From Stakelama portus (GTDB lineage Bacteria > Pseudomonadota > Alphaproteobacteria > Sphingomonadales > Sphingomonadaceae): 64,000 nt of DNA. The stretch covers positions 1,098,421-1,162,420 of the forward strand of contig NZ_QFZL01000001.1 in NCBI RefSeq assembly GCF_003171655.1, read 5' to 3'. Below the pieces are notes generated by a model. That model saw only the letters and a list, made by a program, of their open reading frames with translations. It was not told where the DNA came from and searched no databases. Position numbers and translations under genes: made by a program. Positions 43,473 through 52,074 of the stretch are shown here, piece by piece (the stretch's first letter is position 1; each line of letters opens with the position of its first letter).

Positions 43473-44036
43473 ATGAAACTCTCAGCAAAATCGCTGGCCC
43501 TCGCCCTGGCGGGCGGCCTTGCGGTCGCATCCTGCGCCTATCCGACGCCTTATCAACCCGCGACGGGCACCGGATTTTCGCGCGCCGGCTATTCCGACGA
43601 GATGATCGAACCCAACCGGTTCCGCGTTTCGTTCGCCGGCAACACGCTGACGTCGCGCGAAACGGTCGAGCGCTATCTGCTCTATCGTTCGGCGCAGCTG
43701 ACGCTCGAACAGGGCGGCGACTTCTTCGTGATGGTGAACCGCGATACCGACCATCAGCAGCGGACCTATAACAGCCAGCCCTTCGGAGCGGGCCCCTATG
43801 GCTATTGGAGCCCCTATTGGAGCTATTACCGGCCGCGCTATGGCTGGCGCTATTGGGACCCCTTCTATGACGATCCGTTCGGCCGCAATTTCGATGTGCG
43901 GACGGTCGATCGTTATGAAGCGGTGGCGGAGATCATGATCGGCCGCGGACCCAAGCCCAACGACGTTCATGCATTCGACGCGCGTGCCGTGATCCAGAAT
44001 CTCGGCCCGCAGGTGGAAATGCCCCGAGCGCGGTAA
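43473..44036 (+). CDS. CC0125/CC1285-type lipoprotein
   Basis: A 187-aa predicted lipoprotein with a lipobox near residue 21 (AVASC) after an N-terminal hydrophobic leader (MKLSAKSLALALAGGL). The mature part starts YPTPYQPATGTGF and contains the family pattern IEPNRFRVSFAGNTLTSRETVERYLLYRSAQLTLEQGGDFF, followed by an aromatic/glycine-rich segment (PYGYWSPYWSYYRPRYGWRYW). This matches an alphaproteobacterial lipoprotein family first named in Caulobacter. Function is unknown. CGGAGGAA precedes the ATG at 43473. A strong terminator follows. Confidence 0.85.
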   Translation: MKLSAKSLALALAGGLAVASCAYPTPYQPATGTGFSRAGYSDEMIEPNRFRVSFAGNTLTSRETVERYLLYRSAQLTLEQGGDFFVMVNRDTDHQQRTYNSQPFGAGPYGYWSPYWSYYRPRYGWRYWDPFYDDPFGRNFDVRTVDRYEAVAEIMIGRGPKPNDVHAFDARAVIQNLGPQVEMPRAR

Positions 44037-44077
44037 TGCCCGGGTGCCCGGGCCATGTGCCAGGAGCGCCTAAAAAG

Positions 44078-44108
44078 AAAGGCCCCCGGATCGCTCCGGG
44101 GGCCTTTT
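44078..44108. terminator. Bidirectional intrinsic terminator
   Basis: Ten-base perfect arms GGCCCCCGGA (44081-44090) and TCCGGGGGCC (44095-44104) with loop TCGC are followed by TTTT and preceded by AAA, so it can serve both the rightward lipoprotein gene and the leftward secA gene. Confidence 0.85.
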
Positions 44109-44129
44109 CCGTTTCGGGACACCCCGAAA

Positions 44130-46880
44130 TCAGGCGCCGGCGGTAAGCGCGCCGTGGCAATGTTTGTACTTGCGCCCCGATCCACAGGGGCATGGCGCAT
44201 TGCGGCTCACCTTACCCTCCCATTCGGAAGGATCGCCGTCTCCGGCAACCGGTTCGGGCCGCGCCATCTGGAACGGAGGCAGCCGCGTGGTGACGAGCCC
44301 GCGGGTACCACCGTCGATATCATTGGTATCGTCCTCGCCGGTCAGCGGATCGATATGCGTCGTCAGGAAGTCCGGCAGATCGGGCAAGGGCGGCGGTTCG
44401 GCCATGCGGAACTGGGCATGGGCCAGCGTGCGCGTCACATCCTCGCGGATATTTTCGAGCATGCGTTCGAACATCGCGAACGCTTCCTGCTTATATTCGT
44501 TGATCGGCGTCTTCTGCGCATAGGCGCGCAGATGAACCACCTGACGCAGCGCATCGAGCATCGCCAGATGCTCTTTCCAGTGATGATCCAGATTCTGGAG
44601 CAGGATCGACTTTTCGATCTGGGTCCAGGTCTGCGGGTCGACCTCCTTGATCTTGTCCGCGATCAGCGCGTCGGCGCGTTCGCGGATACGCTCTTCCAGC
44701 GTTTCGGGATCGATCCCGTCTTCCTGTTCGATCCAATCGGCGACCGGCACCTCGATGTTCAGGATCTCTACGATCCGCGCATTAAGGCCTTCGATATCCC
44801 ATTGCTCGGGATAGCTGCCCGGCGGGCACGCGGCGCCGACAATGCCGTTGACGGTCTCAAGACGCATATCCTCGACGACATCGCCGACGGCTTCGGCATC
44901 CATGATGTCCGAACGCTGCTCGTAAATCACCTTGCGCTGGTCGTTCATGACGTCGTCATATTCGACGACCTGTTTGCGGATGTCGTAGTTGCGCGCCTCG
45001 ACTTTCTTCTGCGCGGTTTCGATCGCCTTGTTCAGCCATTTCGAACCGATCGCCTCGCCATCGCCGATGTTCGACCGCATCATCCGCGCGAACATGGTGT
45101 TCGAACCGAAGATGCGGAGCAGATCGTCTTCGAGGCAGAGGTAGAAACGGCTCATGCCCGGATCGCCCTGACGCCCCGAACGGCCGCGCAGCTGATTGTC
45201 GATACGGCGGCTTTCATGCCGTTCGGTGCCGAGCACGAACAGGCCGCCAGCGGCCTTCACTTCTTCCTTCTCGGCTTCGATCTCTGTCTTGATCTTGGCG
45301 ATAGCGGCGTCACGCTCCGGCCCTTCGGGCATATCGGCGAGTTCGTCATGCACCCGCATTTCCAGGTTGCCGCCCAGCTGAATATCGGTGCCGCGGCCGG
45401 CCATGTTGGTGGCGATGGTCACTGCGCCCTTGCGGCCCGCCTGCGCCACGATATGCGCTTCATTTTCATGCTGGCGCGCATTGAGCACCGAATGCGGCAC
45501 CTTTTCCTTCTTCAGGAACTCGGACAGCAGCTCCGACTTCTCGATCGACACAGTGCCGACCAGGACCGGCTGCCCCTTTTCGGCATGTTCCTTGATCGTC
45601 TTGGCGATCGCGGCGAACTTGTCCTTGGTGTCCTTGTAGAACTCGTCGTCATGGTCGATCCGCTGGATCGGCAGGTTGGTCGGGATCGTGACGACATTCA
45701 TCTTGTAGATGTCGAAGAATTCCGCAGCTTCGGTCGCAGCCGTGCCGGTCATGCCCGAAAGCTTGGGATACATGCGGAAATAATTCTGGAAGGTGATCGA
45801 AGCGAGCGTCTGGTTCTCCGGCTCGATCTTGACGCCTTCCTTGGCTTCGACGGCCTGATGCAGCCCTTCCGACCAGCGGCGCCCGTCCATCATGCGGCCG
45901 GTGAATTCGTCGATGATGACGACCTTCTCGTCCTTCACGATATAATCGGTGTCGCGCTTGAACATCACATTCGCGCGCAGCGCCTGATTGAGGTGGTGCA
46001 CGACCTGGGTGTTTTCGAAGTCGTAGAGGTTCGCGCCCTGAAGCAGGCCCGCATCCTCGAGCATGCGCTCAACCTTTTCAGTACCGTCCTCGGTCAGGAC
46101 GATGGTGCGCATCTTTTCGTCCATGTCGTAATCATCGGGGACGAGCTGCTTCACCACCGCATCGACGCCGATATACAGCTCCGAACGGTCGTCGGTCGGA
46201 CCGGAGATGATCAGCGGCGTCCGCGCCTCGTCGATCAGCACCGAATCGACTTCGTCGACGATCGCCATGTTGAAGGGCCGCTGCACCATCGACTGGCGAT
46301 CATATTTCATGTTGTCGCGCAGATAGTCGAAACCGAATTCGTTGTTCGTCCCGTAGGTGATGTCCGAGGCATAGGCCTCGCGCCGCTCATGGTCGGACAG
46401 ATTGGGCACGATCACGCCGACGCTGAGTCCCAGGAAACGATAGACCTGGCCCATCCATTCGGCGTCGCGGCGGGCGAGATAATCGTTCACCGTGATGACA
46501 TGGACGCCCTTGCCCGGCAGCGCGTTGAGATAGGTGGCGAGCGTCGCCACCAGCGTCTTGCCCTCACCCGTGCGCATTTCGGCGATCTCACCGCGATGGA
46601 GCACGATACCGCCCACCATCTGCACGTCATAATGGCGCTGACCCAGCACGCGCTTGGCTGATTCGCGAACCGTGGCAAAGGCTTCGGGCAGGATCGCATC
46701 GAGCTTTTCGTCATTGGCGAGCCGCTCGCGGAACTTCACCGTCTGCTGCGCGAGTTCCTCGTCCGACATGGCGGAAATGGTCGGCTCGAAGCCGTTGATC
46801 CTGGCAACGATGCTGCCGAGGCTTTTGACATAGCGATCGTTCGATGAACCGAAGAGAGTCTTGGCAAAACCGCCGAGCAT
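44130..46880 (-). CDS. secA: Preprotein translocase ATPase SecA
   Basis: Drives export of unfolded preproteins through SecYEG. The 916-aa protein has Walker [14 protein letters not shown], Walker [21 protein letters not shown], the C-terminal helicase half with [14 protein letters not shown] and [12 protein letters not shown], and the zinc-binding SEC-C tail [14 protein letters not shown]. Length is normal. Related material: the small broken SEC-C gene at 51.4 kb has the same metal-binding motif. No adjacent SecM-like regulator was found in the 128 bases upstream. Confidence 0.98.
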   Translation of the reverse strand: MLGGFAKTLFGSSNDRYVKSLGSIVARINGFEPTISAMSDEELAQQTVKFRERLANDEKLDAILPEAFATVRESAKRVLGQRHYDVQMVGGIVLHRGEIAEMRTGEGKTLVATLATYLNALPGKGVHVITVNDYLARRDAEWMGQVYRFLGLSVGVIVPNLSDHERREAYASDITYGTNNEFGFDYLRDNMKYDRQSMVQRPFNMAIVDEVDSVLIDEARTPLIISGPTDDRSELYIGVDAVVKQLVPDDYDMDEKMRTIVLTEDGTEKVERMLEDAGLLQGANLYDFENTQVVHHLNQALRANVMFKRDTDYIVKDEKVVIIDEFTGRMMDGRRWSEGLHQAVEAKEGVKIEPENQTLASITFQNYFRMYPKLSGMTGTAATEAAEFFDIYKMNVVTIPTNLPIQRIDHDDEFYKDTKDKFAAIAKTIKEHAEKGQPVLVGTVSIEKSELLSEFLKKEKVPHSVLNARQHENEAHIVAQAGRKGAVTIATNMAGRGTDIQLGGNLEMRVHDELADMPEGPERDAAIAKIKTEIEAEKEEVKAAGGLFVLGTERHESRRIDNQLRGRSGRQGDPGMSRFYLCLEDDLLRIFGSNTMFARMMRSNIGDGEAIGSKWLNKAIETAQKKVEARNYDIRKQVVEYDDVMNDQRKVIYEQRSDIMDAEAVGDVVEDMRLETVNGIVGAACPPGSYPEQWDIEGLNARIVEILNIEVPVADWIEQEDGIDPETLEERIRERADALIADKIKEVDPQTWTQIEKSILLQNLDHHWKEHLAMLDALRQVVHLRAYAQKTPINEYKQEAFAMFERMLENIREDVTRTLAHAQFRMAEPPPLPDLPDFLTTHIDPLTGEDDTNDIDGGTRGLVTTRLPPFQMARPEPVAGDGDPSEWEGKVSRNAPCPCGSGRKYKHCHGALTAGA

Positions 46881-47008
46881 GATGATTCCTGACTATTCTG
46901 AAATTTGGCGCGCGGAGCCGGTGAAAGCCGCTCCTGCACGAAAGACACCGCCATGGCCGGCGGGCGAAAGAAAATCGGGCCCGGCGCAATGCCCGGCCGC
47001 GCGGCGCT

Positions 47009-47332
47009 TTATTCGCGCCGGCTGCCCGTGATCGACAGCACTGCGCGTGCCGGCGCGAAGCGCTCGGCCAGGATCAGCGTGGGCGTGATCGATTCGACGA
47101 GGCGCGGCAGCGCCGTGCGGCTCGCATGTTCGGCAGCACCGGCAACTTCGCCGGCATGTTCGATCAGAGCCGAAACCGCCGCCGCCTGCTCGATCTGACT
47201 GCGCTCGACACCGCGCTCGCCCGACATCACGCCGGTAAGCCCGCTCAAAAGCGCAGAGAGGATGAACAACAGCTTCAAAAGCAATTCCGCACGCTGATCA
47301 GCCCGGCAAAGCGGGCGTTCGTACGCCGACAT
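47009..47332 (-). CDS. Small membrane-anchored protein of unknown function
   Basis: A 107-aa protein with one hydrophobic segment (about residues 17-40, LLLKLLFILSALLSGLTGVMSG) and a soluble, alanine-rich C-terminal half (AAAVSALIEHAGEVAGAAEHASRTALP). No motif is recognised. It lies between secA and the secreted TonB-module genes, oriented the same way. The frame is plausible by composition, and the hydrophobic segment supports it, but the start is not certain. Confidence 0.6.
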   Translation of the reverse strand: MSAYERPLCRADQRAELLLKLLFILSALLSGLTGVMSGERGVERSQIEQAAAVSALIEHAGEVAGAAEHASRTALPRLVESITPTLILAERFAPARAVLSITGSRRE

Positions 47333-47398
47333 AGGGATTGCGGGGCGGTTCGTCTATGGTTTGATCGCTCAGAAACAAATGACGCGACATGTCAGCGG

Positions 47399-48370
47399 TC
47401 ATTGCGAAATCTGATCTGCACCGACAAACCAGAGTTCTGAATGCGTTATTTTCTGCGGTGGGTTAGCGGGATATTCCCATTGTATTCCCCGGCAGGGAAA
47501 AGTGCGCGTTGATCCTGACATTTCGATTCTGCAATCCGTTTCCCGCCCCTCTGCATCGACCACCGTCGTCTCTACCCGCCACATGGCGATCCGGAATTCG
47601 GGATAATCAGCGGCTGCCATTTCTTCGCTGCCGACAACGCGCTGCTCTTCGACGTAGAGGAGCGTCGCACCCTTATTGGCTGCAAGGTGGGAAATTACAC
47701 GCCGATCAAGCATTTCGCAGACCTGGGGAGACGGCGGTATGTCCCTCCCAAGCGATTTCATCATCGGTTCGCACGTTGTGATGGTGCCGTCGTCTGCGAT
47801 CGAAATTCGAACGGTCAGGCGCCACGCAATTAGCGGCGAGAACGAAGTGCCATCAGCCGGCCGACCGCTGGCCGCCGGAGAATTGATCATCGGAGAATTG
47901 GCCCACCGAATCGACTGCGTCTGCCTTTGCGCAACCGCCTGACCGTTCGCATCGCGCGCGGGGCTGTACCGGAACCGCTCGACAATCAGCGCGCAGCTTT
48001 TGGTATCGAGAGAAGGGGACCCCGAACTGCGAACGACCTCACAATCGCTCACCAGCCCGTCCGTCTCAATCCGGTACTGAACTACCACCACGCCTTGTTC
48101 GCGCGCGTCTCGCGCTTCAGGAGGATAGTCCTCGTTGCTGATCGCGCCGGAAATCAGCGTCGCCCGAGTGGCCGGCTGTTCGCCGGGCGGCGGCGGCGGC
48201 GGCGGAGCCGGCGGCAGGGAGGATATATCCGTGCGACGGACCGGCGGCACCGTGACCACGGCTGGCTCGTCGTCCGCGCGACGATCCTGAGCCAGCGCGC
48301 CAGGCGCAGCAATCACACATAGGGCCGCCGAAATCGCCGCTGCGGCGACATAGGCGATCCGAGCGCTCAT
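47399..48370 (-). CDS. Secreted protein with TonB C-terminal-like modules
   Basis: A 323-aa exported protein with a cleavable signal peptide (MSARIAYVAAAAISAALCVIAAPGALAQ) instead of a TonB membrane anchor. A short proline-rich linker (SSLPPAPPPPPPPGE) follows. The next segment matches the TonB C-terminal domain: YPPEARDAREQGVVVVQYRI followed by DGLVSDCEVVRSSG and CALIVERFRYSPARDANG. Two more DG-x(3-4)-C modules follow (DGTITTCEP; EGRETDCRIEM), and the C-terminus ends in a CRGIQWEYPANP segment. It overlaps the upstream secreted gene by 4 bases, and both probably form one operon. No ExbB/ExbD genes are nearby. The function is unknown; energy transduction is unlikely without the anchor. Confidence 0.82.
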   Translation of the reverse strand: MSARIAYVAAAAISAALCVIAAPGALAQDRRADDEPAVVTVPPVRRTDISSLPPAPPPPPPPGEQPATRATLISGAISNEDYPPEARDAREQGVVVVQYRIETDGLVSDCEVVRSSGSPSLDTKSCALIVERFRYSPARDANGQAVAQRQTQSIRWANSPMINSPAASGRPADGTSFSPLIAWRLTVRISIADDGTITTCEPMMKSLGRDIPPSPQVCEMLDRRVISHLAANKGATLLYVEEQRVVGSEEMAAADYPEFRIAMWRVETTVVDAEGRETDCRIEMSGSTRTFPCRGIQWEYPANPPQKITHSELWFVGADQISQ

Positions 48371-49026
48371 TTCGGGATTTTTCCTTGCTCCATCATCTGC
48401 TCGAACGACGGGTTTGTCGCCATGCGGATTTCCATATGAACCACGCCGGGATATTCAGCCTGTCCCTCGGCCAGTTCGAACCGCATTTTGCCGTTCAGCT
48501 GCGCAGGATCGCACGGGACATCCATGTCCGTCATCCCCGGGATGATCGGCATGCTCATCTGCATCGTGCAGGCAGTTATGGCGCCATCGGGATCGAGCGC
48601 GGCGTTCGTGGACATCGTCATGAACACGCTGAAGCCAGGTTCGATCGGCATCAATTGTGGCGTTTCGGCATCGAATGCCTGCGCCAGCGATACCTGCATA
48701 TCCATGGGTCCCGGCATATCCGGCAAGTCGTCCAGGCCGCCGGGCAGCATTGCCATGCCGCACCTGTCCTTGACGGTCTCCATCAGCCCGCCCTCGCCGG
48801 TGACGGAGCAGCCCGCCACCTTACCATCGGCATCGATGTTGATGATCGCGCTCACCGATCCCGCATAAAGCGGCACGGCCTCCGGTTCGGCAGGTGGAAC
48901 CGCATTCGGTAAAGCAACGGAAGGCCGCGCTGGCGGCGGCACGGATATTACGTTCTGCGCAAGCGCAGCCGGTGCGATGGCTACCGCTGTGGCTGCGGCC
49001 ATTCCCAATAATATTGTCCTGCGCAT
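48367..49026 (-). CDS. Secreted protein related to the TonB-module neighbour
   Basis: A 219-aa protein with signal peptide (MRRTILLGMAAATAVAIAPAALAQ). Two DG-x(3-4)-C modules (DADGKVAGCSVTG; DPDGAITACTMQM), each followed by a second cysteine (DRCGMAM; VPCDPAQ), resemble the C-terminal TonB-type modules of the gene just downstream. The C-terminus reads AEYPGVVHMEIRM, close to the end of the broken gene at 49.1 kb. Transcription is leftward and it overlaps the 323-aa gene by 4 bases. The role is unknown. Confidence 0.8.
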   Translation of the reverse strand: MRRTILLGMAAATAVAIAPAALAQNVISVPPPARPSVALPNAVPPAEPEAVPLYAGSVSAIINIDADGKVAGCSVTGEGGLMETVKDRCGMAMLPGGLDDLPDMPGPMDMQVSLAQAFDAETPQLMPIEPGFSVFMTMSTNAALDPDGAITACTMQMSMPIIPGMTDMDVPCDPAQLNGKMRFELAEGQAEYPGVVHMEIRMATNPSFEQMMEQGKIPK

Positions 49027-49111
49027 GTTTGATTACTCCCCCGCAATCGCCAATGTCTGCCGCCCCGGAAACAACAGCGCAAGATGTCATCAGCCGAGAG
49101 GGATTTTTTCG

Positions 49112-49347
49112 TTATGGGGTCAGCTTCGGCATTCCCGTCACTGGCCCGGGAAAGGCATAATCCTCGACAATTATCGTTACATGCATGGGCTCTTCCAGCC
49201 CGGGATATTCGGCCCTGATTTCGTCGCACGGGCTCCATCCGAACGATTTTCCGGCGACGATCCTGTTCCCGCATTCTGGGCAAATACGTGCGGCACCGAA
49301 CAGGCGAACAAGGCAAGCGGCGCCAATAGCGTGCGACCGAACAGCAT
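49112..49347 (-). pseudogene. Small secreted protein gene with a frameshift (third member of the secreted cluster)
   Basis: Starting at ATG 49347, one frame gives a clear signal peptide (MLFGRTLLAPLALFACSVPHVFAQ), then stops soon after in the wrong frame. A neighbouring frame continues to 49112 with SPCDEIRAEYPGLEEPMHV. Adding one A to the AAAA run on the coding strand (plus-strand TTTT, 49247-49250) joins them into a protein of about 78 aa. The end resembles the 219-aa neighbour (PC ... AEYPG ... MHV). Hence this seems to be a third secreted paralogue that has lost its frame, or an assembly error. Confidence 0.65.
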
Positions 49348-49494
49348 CGACGATTCCCCCCAATTTCCCCAAGGAGAGCCTGATACAGCCAGGCGCCCAT
49401 TACAATCCCGGCGTTCCGATGGGGCCGGCGCAAAAGCGAAGTCGGCGCCGTATCGAATATTGTACGCCGCCGAGCGAAGACTATTAGGGGGCGC

Positions 49495-50721
49495 ATGACC
49501 GAACGCTCTCCCCTCGCCCCTGCGGGCTTCCCCGATCTTCCCGCCATCGCCGGTGTGACGGCGCGCGTCGCGCGTGCGCGGTACAAGAATTGGGACCGCT
49601 GCGACCTGACCTATGTCGAGCTGGTGCCGGGAACGAGCGTGGCGGGCGTGCTGACCACCAGCAAATGCCCCTCACCCGAAGTCGAATGGTGCCGCAAGGC
49701 GCTGGTGCTGGGTCAGGCGCGCGCGCTGGTCGTGAATGCGGGGAACAGCAACGCCTTTACCGGCAATCGCGGACGCGCCGCGGTCGAAGCGATTGCCGCG
49801 CGCACCGCCGCGCATATCGGATGCGAGCCGTCGGACGTCTTCATTTCCTCGACCGGCGTGATCGGCGTGCCGCTGCCCATCGACAAGGCCGAGGCCGGGC
49901 TCGACGCGGCGTTCACTGCCGAACCGTGCAGCTGGGAAGACGCCGCGGCGACGATCATGACGACCGACACCTTCGCCAAGGCGGCAGTGACGCAGGCAGT
50001 GGTCGGCGGGAAGACCGTCAATCTGGTCGGCATCATCAAGGGATCAGGGATGATCGCGCCCGATATGGCGACGATGCTCGGCTATATCTTCACCGACGCG
50101 GCGGTGGCGCCCGAATTCCTGCAGGCGGCAATGAACGCGGCCAATGCCCATAGTTTCTCGTGCATTACCGTCGATGGCGATACTTCGACCAGCGACACCG
50201 TGCTTGCCTTTGCCACCGGCGCGGCGGGCAATCCGCCGCTCGGCGACGCCGATGATGACGGCGCCGACGCATTTGCCGCTGCGCTGGGCGATCTGTGCCA
50301 GCAACTCGCGCATCTGGTGGTGCGCGACGGCGAAGGCGCATCCAAATTCATCGCTATCACCGTCGAAGGCGCCGAAAGCGACCGCAGCGCGCATCGCGTG
50401 GCGATGAGCATTGCCAATTCGCCGCTCGTCAAAACCGCGATCGCCGGCGAAGACGCCAATTGGGGTCGCGTCGTCATGGCAGTGGGCAAAGCGGGCGAAC
50501 CCGCCGAGCGCGACAGGCTCTCGATCCGTTTCGGTGCAACGCAAGTGGCCAAGGACGGGCTTGCCGTCGAAGGCTATGACGAGGCGCCGGTCGCCGCGCA
50601 TCTCAAGGGGCAGGACGTCGAGATCGGAGTCGATCTGGGCCTTGGCGATGGACGCGCGACGGTTTGGACCTGCGACCTGACGCACGGCTATATCTCGATC
50701 AACGCCGATTACCGGAGCTGA
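49495..50721 (+). CDS. argJ: Bifunctional ornithine acetyltransferase / N-acetylglutamate synthase
   Basis: Transfers the acetyl group from N-acetylornithine to glutamate and may also make N-acetylglutamate in arginine biosynthesis. The 408-aa proenzyme is autocleaved at the conserved threonine in MIAPDMATMLGYIF (Thr193). NAGNSNAFTG (about residue 81) and FISSTGVIGVPLP are typical. The start ATG at 49495 has AGGGGG before it. No other arginine genes are nearby. A GST gene follows 7 bases after the stop. Confidence 0.96.
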   Translation: MTERSPLAPAGFPDLPAIAGVTARVARARYKNWDRCDLTYVELVPGTSVAGVLTTSKCPSPEVEWCRKALVLGQARALVVNAGNSNAFTGNRGRAAVEAIAARTAAHIGCEPSDVFISSTGVIGVPLPIDKAEAGLDAAFTAEPCSWEDAAATIMTTDTFAKAAVTQAVVGGKTVNLVGIIKGSGMIAPDMATMLGYIFTDAAVAPEFLQAAMNAANAHSFSCITVDGDTSTSDTVLAFATGAAGNPPLGDADDDGADAFAAALGDLCQQLAHLVVRDGEGASKFIAITVEGAESDRSAHRVAMSIANSPLVKTAIAGEDANWGRVVMAVGKAGEPAERDRLSIRFGATQVAKDGLAVEGYDEAPVAAHLKGQDVEIGVDLGLGDGRATVWTCDLTHGYISINADYRS

Positions 50722-50728
50722 ACCCGCC

Positions 50729-51343
50729 ATGCTGACCATCTGGGGCCGGATCAATTCGCATAATGTGAAGAAGCTGCTGTGGCTCGCCGACGAACTCGGC
50801 CTCAACTATGATCGCCGCGATGCCGGGGGCCAGTTCGGCTTCCCCGACGCCTATCGCGCGATGAACCCCAATGCGCTGGTCCCGACAATCGAGGATGATG
50901 GGCTGGTGCTGTGGGAATCGAACGCGATCCTTCGCTATCTTGCCGCCAAATATGCCACCGGCACGGCGTTCTGGCCCCAGGATCCGGCCGCGCGCGCAGT
51001 CGGCGACAAATGGATGGACTGGCAGATCGGCTATGCCGATGCACAGCGGCCGATGTTCATGCAGATGGTTCGCGTCGCCCCGCAGGACCGCGACGCCGAA
51101 GCGATTGCAGCGTCCCTCAAAGCCGCGACGGCGATGATGCGCATCCTCAACGATGTGCTGGCGACGACACCCTGGCTTTCGGGGGCTGCTTTCGGCCTCG
51201 GCGACATTCCGATGGGTTGTTACGTCAACAGCTGGTTTCAGCTCGATATCGATCGCCCGGACCTGCCGGCGCTGGCGGCATGGTATGATCGACTTAAGGC
51301 GCGCCCGGCCTATGCCCGACATGTGATGATAGCGCTGAGCTGA
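50729..51343 (+). CDS. Glutathione S-transferase family protein
   Basis: A 204-aa cytosolic GST. The N-terminal thioredoxin-like domain (residues 1-80) has LTIWGRINSHNVKKLLWLADELGL and the glutathione-binding segment NPNALVPTIEDDGLVLWESNAILRYLA. The C-terminal helical domain contains WFQLDIDRPDLPALAAWYDRLKARPAY. A serine in the RINSHNV segment may be the catalytic residue. It is just 7 bases after argJ, so the two may be co-transcribed, but they have no known common pathway. Confidence 0.93.
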   Translation: MLTIWGRINSHNVKKLLWLADELGLNYDRRDAGGQFGFPDAYRAMNPNALVPTIEDDGLVLWESNAILRYLAAKYATGTAFWPQDPAARAVGDKWMDWQIGYADAQRPMFMQMVRVAPQDRDAEAIAASLKAATAMMRILNDVLATTPWLSGAAFGLGDIPMGCYVNSWFQLDIDRPDLPALAAWYDRLKARPAYARHVMIALS

Positions 51344-51417
51344 CATCTTTCGCTGCGAAGCGCGACCCGCTATCGACCGGCTGCCGCTTCCGGCATTCAG
51401 CAAAACAGGAGGAAGCT

Positions 51418-51650
51418 ATGGCACGCCATCCCATCACCGACGACCTCCCCTGCTTTCGAGGTCACCAGTAAACGCCGCAAAGGCTACCCGTCCGAAACGC
51501 ACGTAAAACGCGGGCTGCGTTTCGTGCATGGCGATGTGGAGCTGGTCGAAAAACTCGGTCGCAACGATCCCTGTCCCTGTGGTTCGGGGAAGAGATTTCA
51601 AACGCTGCTGCATCGCATCCGGCCGCTTTCGATGGCGCGGAGCGCCATGA
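51418..51650 (+). pseudogene. Small SEC-C metal-binding protein gene with two frameshifts
   Basis: From ATG 51418 (preceded by AGGAGG) the frame reads MARHPITDD and ends early. If one C is removed near 51447 (after GACGAC) and one T is removed from the TTT before CAAACG (near 51597-51599), a continuous protein of 76 aa results: [20 protein letters not shown], then [13 protein letters not shown] and KRCC. This is a SEC-C zinc-binding motif, as at the SecA tail. Two indels in a short gene with an intact ribosome-binding site suggest either recent decay or sequence errors. No functional neighbour is evident. Confidence 0.7.
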
Positions 51651-51671
51651 TTATTGGCGCGAATAGGAAAG

Positions 51672-51696
51672 GGCCGCCCCGGAATTCGGGGCGGCC
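51672..51696 (-). terminator. Terminator of trxA
   Basis: GC-rich arms GGCCGCCCCG (51672-51681) and CGGGGCGGCC (51687-51696) are separated by GAATT. Read leftward from trxA, the hairpin is followed by CTTTCCTATTC, giving an intrinsic-terminator-like signal just after the stop codon. Confidence 0.7.
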
Positions 51697-51703
51697 AGAT
51701 CGC

Positions 51704-52024
51704 TTACAGCTCGCTTTCGATCCACTGCTTGATCGCGCTTTTGGGCATCGCGCCGACCTTGGTCGCGGCGGGCTGGCCGTTCTTGAACAGGATCATCGTC
51801 GGGATGCCGCGCACGCCATATTGCGTCGGCGCATCGGGATTGGCGTCGATGTCGAGCTTGGCGACCGTCACCTGCTCGCCGAGTTCCTCGGCAATTTCCT
51901 CAAGCGCAGGCGCGATCATCTTGCACGGGCCGCACCATTCCGCCCAGAAATCGACGAGTACGGGCTTGTCGGCCTTGAGCACGTCGGAATCGAAGCTGGT
52001 ATCGGTGATTGCCTTGGTGGCCAT
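51704..52024 (-). CDS. trxA: Thioredoxin
   Basis: A 106-aa disulfide reductase carrying the active site WCGPC (Trp30-Cys34), within the standard [15 protein letters not shown] segment, and the conserved cis-proline RGIPTMILF. Reduces ribonucleotide reductase and many other proteins. The ATG at 52024 was chosen because AGGAG lies 8 bases upstream; an upstream TTG is not needed. Position directly downstream of addA is conserved in several alphaproteobacteria. It may have its own promoter. Confidence 0.97.
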   Translation of the reverse strand: MATKAITDTSFDSDVLKADKPVLVDFWAEWCGPCKMIAPALEEIAEELGEQVTVAKLDIDANPDAPTQYGVRGIPTMILFKNGQPAATKVGAMPKSAIKQWIESEL

Positions 52025-52074
52025 AATCAAATCTCCTGAATTTGAACCTTAGGTAGGGCGCCCGGCGCGCCTGC

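Noticed and set aside
43321..43530. Minus-strand frame ending in PDSNRRPID
   Set aside because: The tail is the complement of a tRNA-Asn gene, a well-known false protein annotation; tRNA structure is clear.
44055..46661. 868-codon plus-strand frame opposite secA
   Set aside because: Shadow of secA; histidine/leucine/aspartate-rich with no family pattern, and it starts within the secA terminator region.
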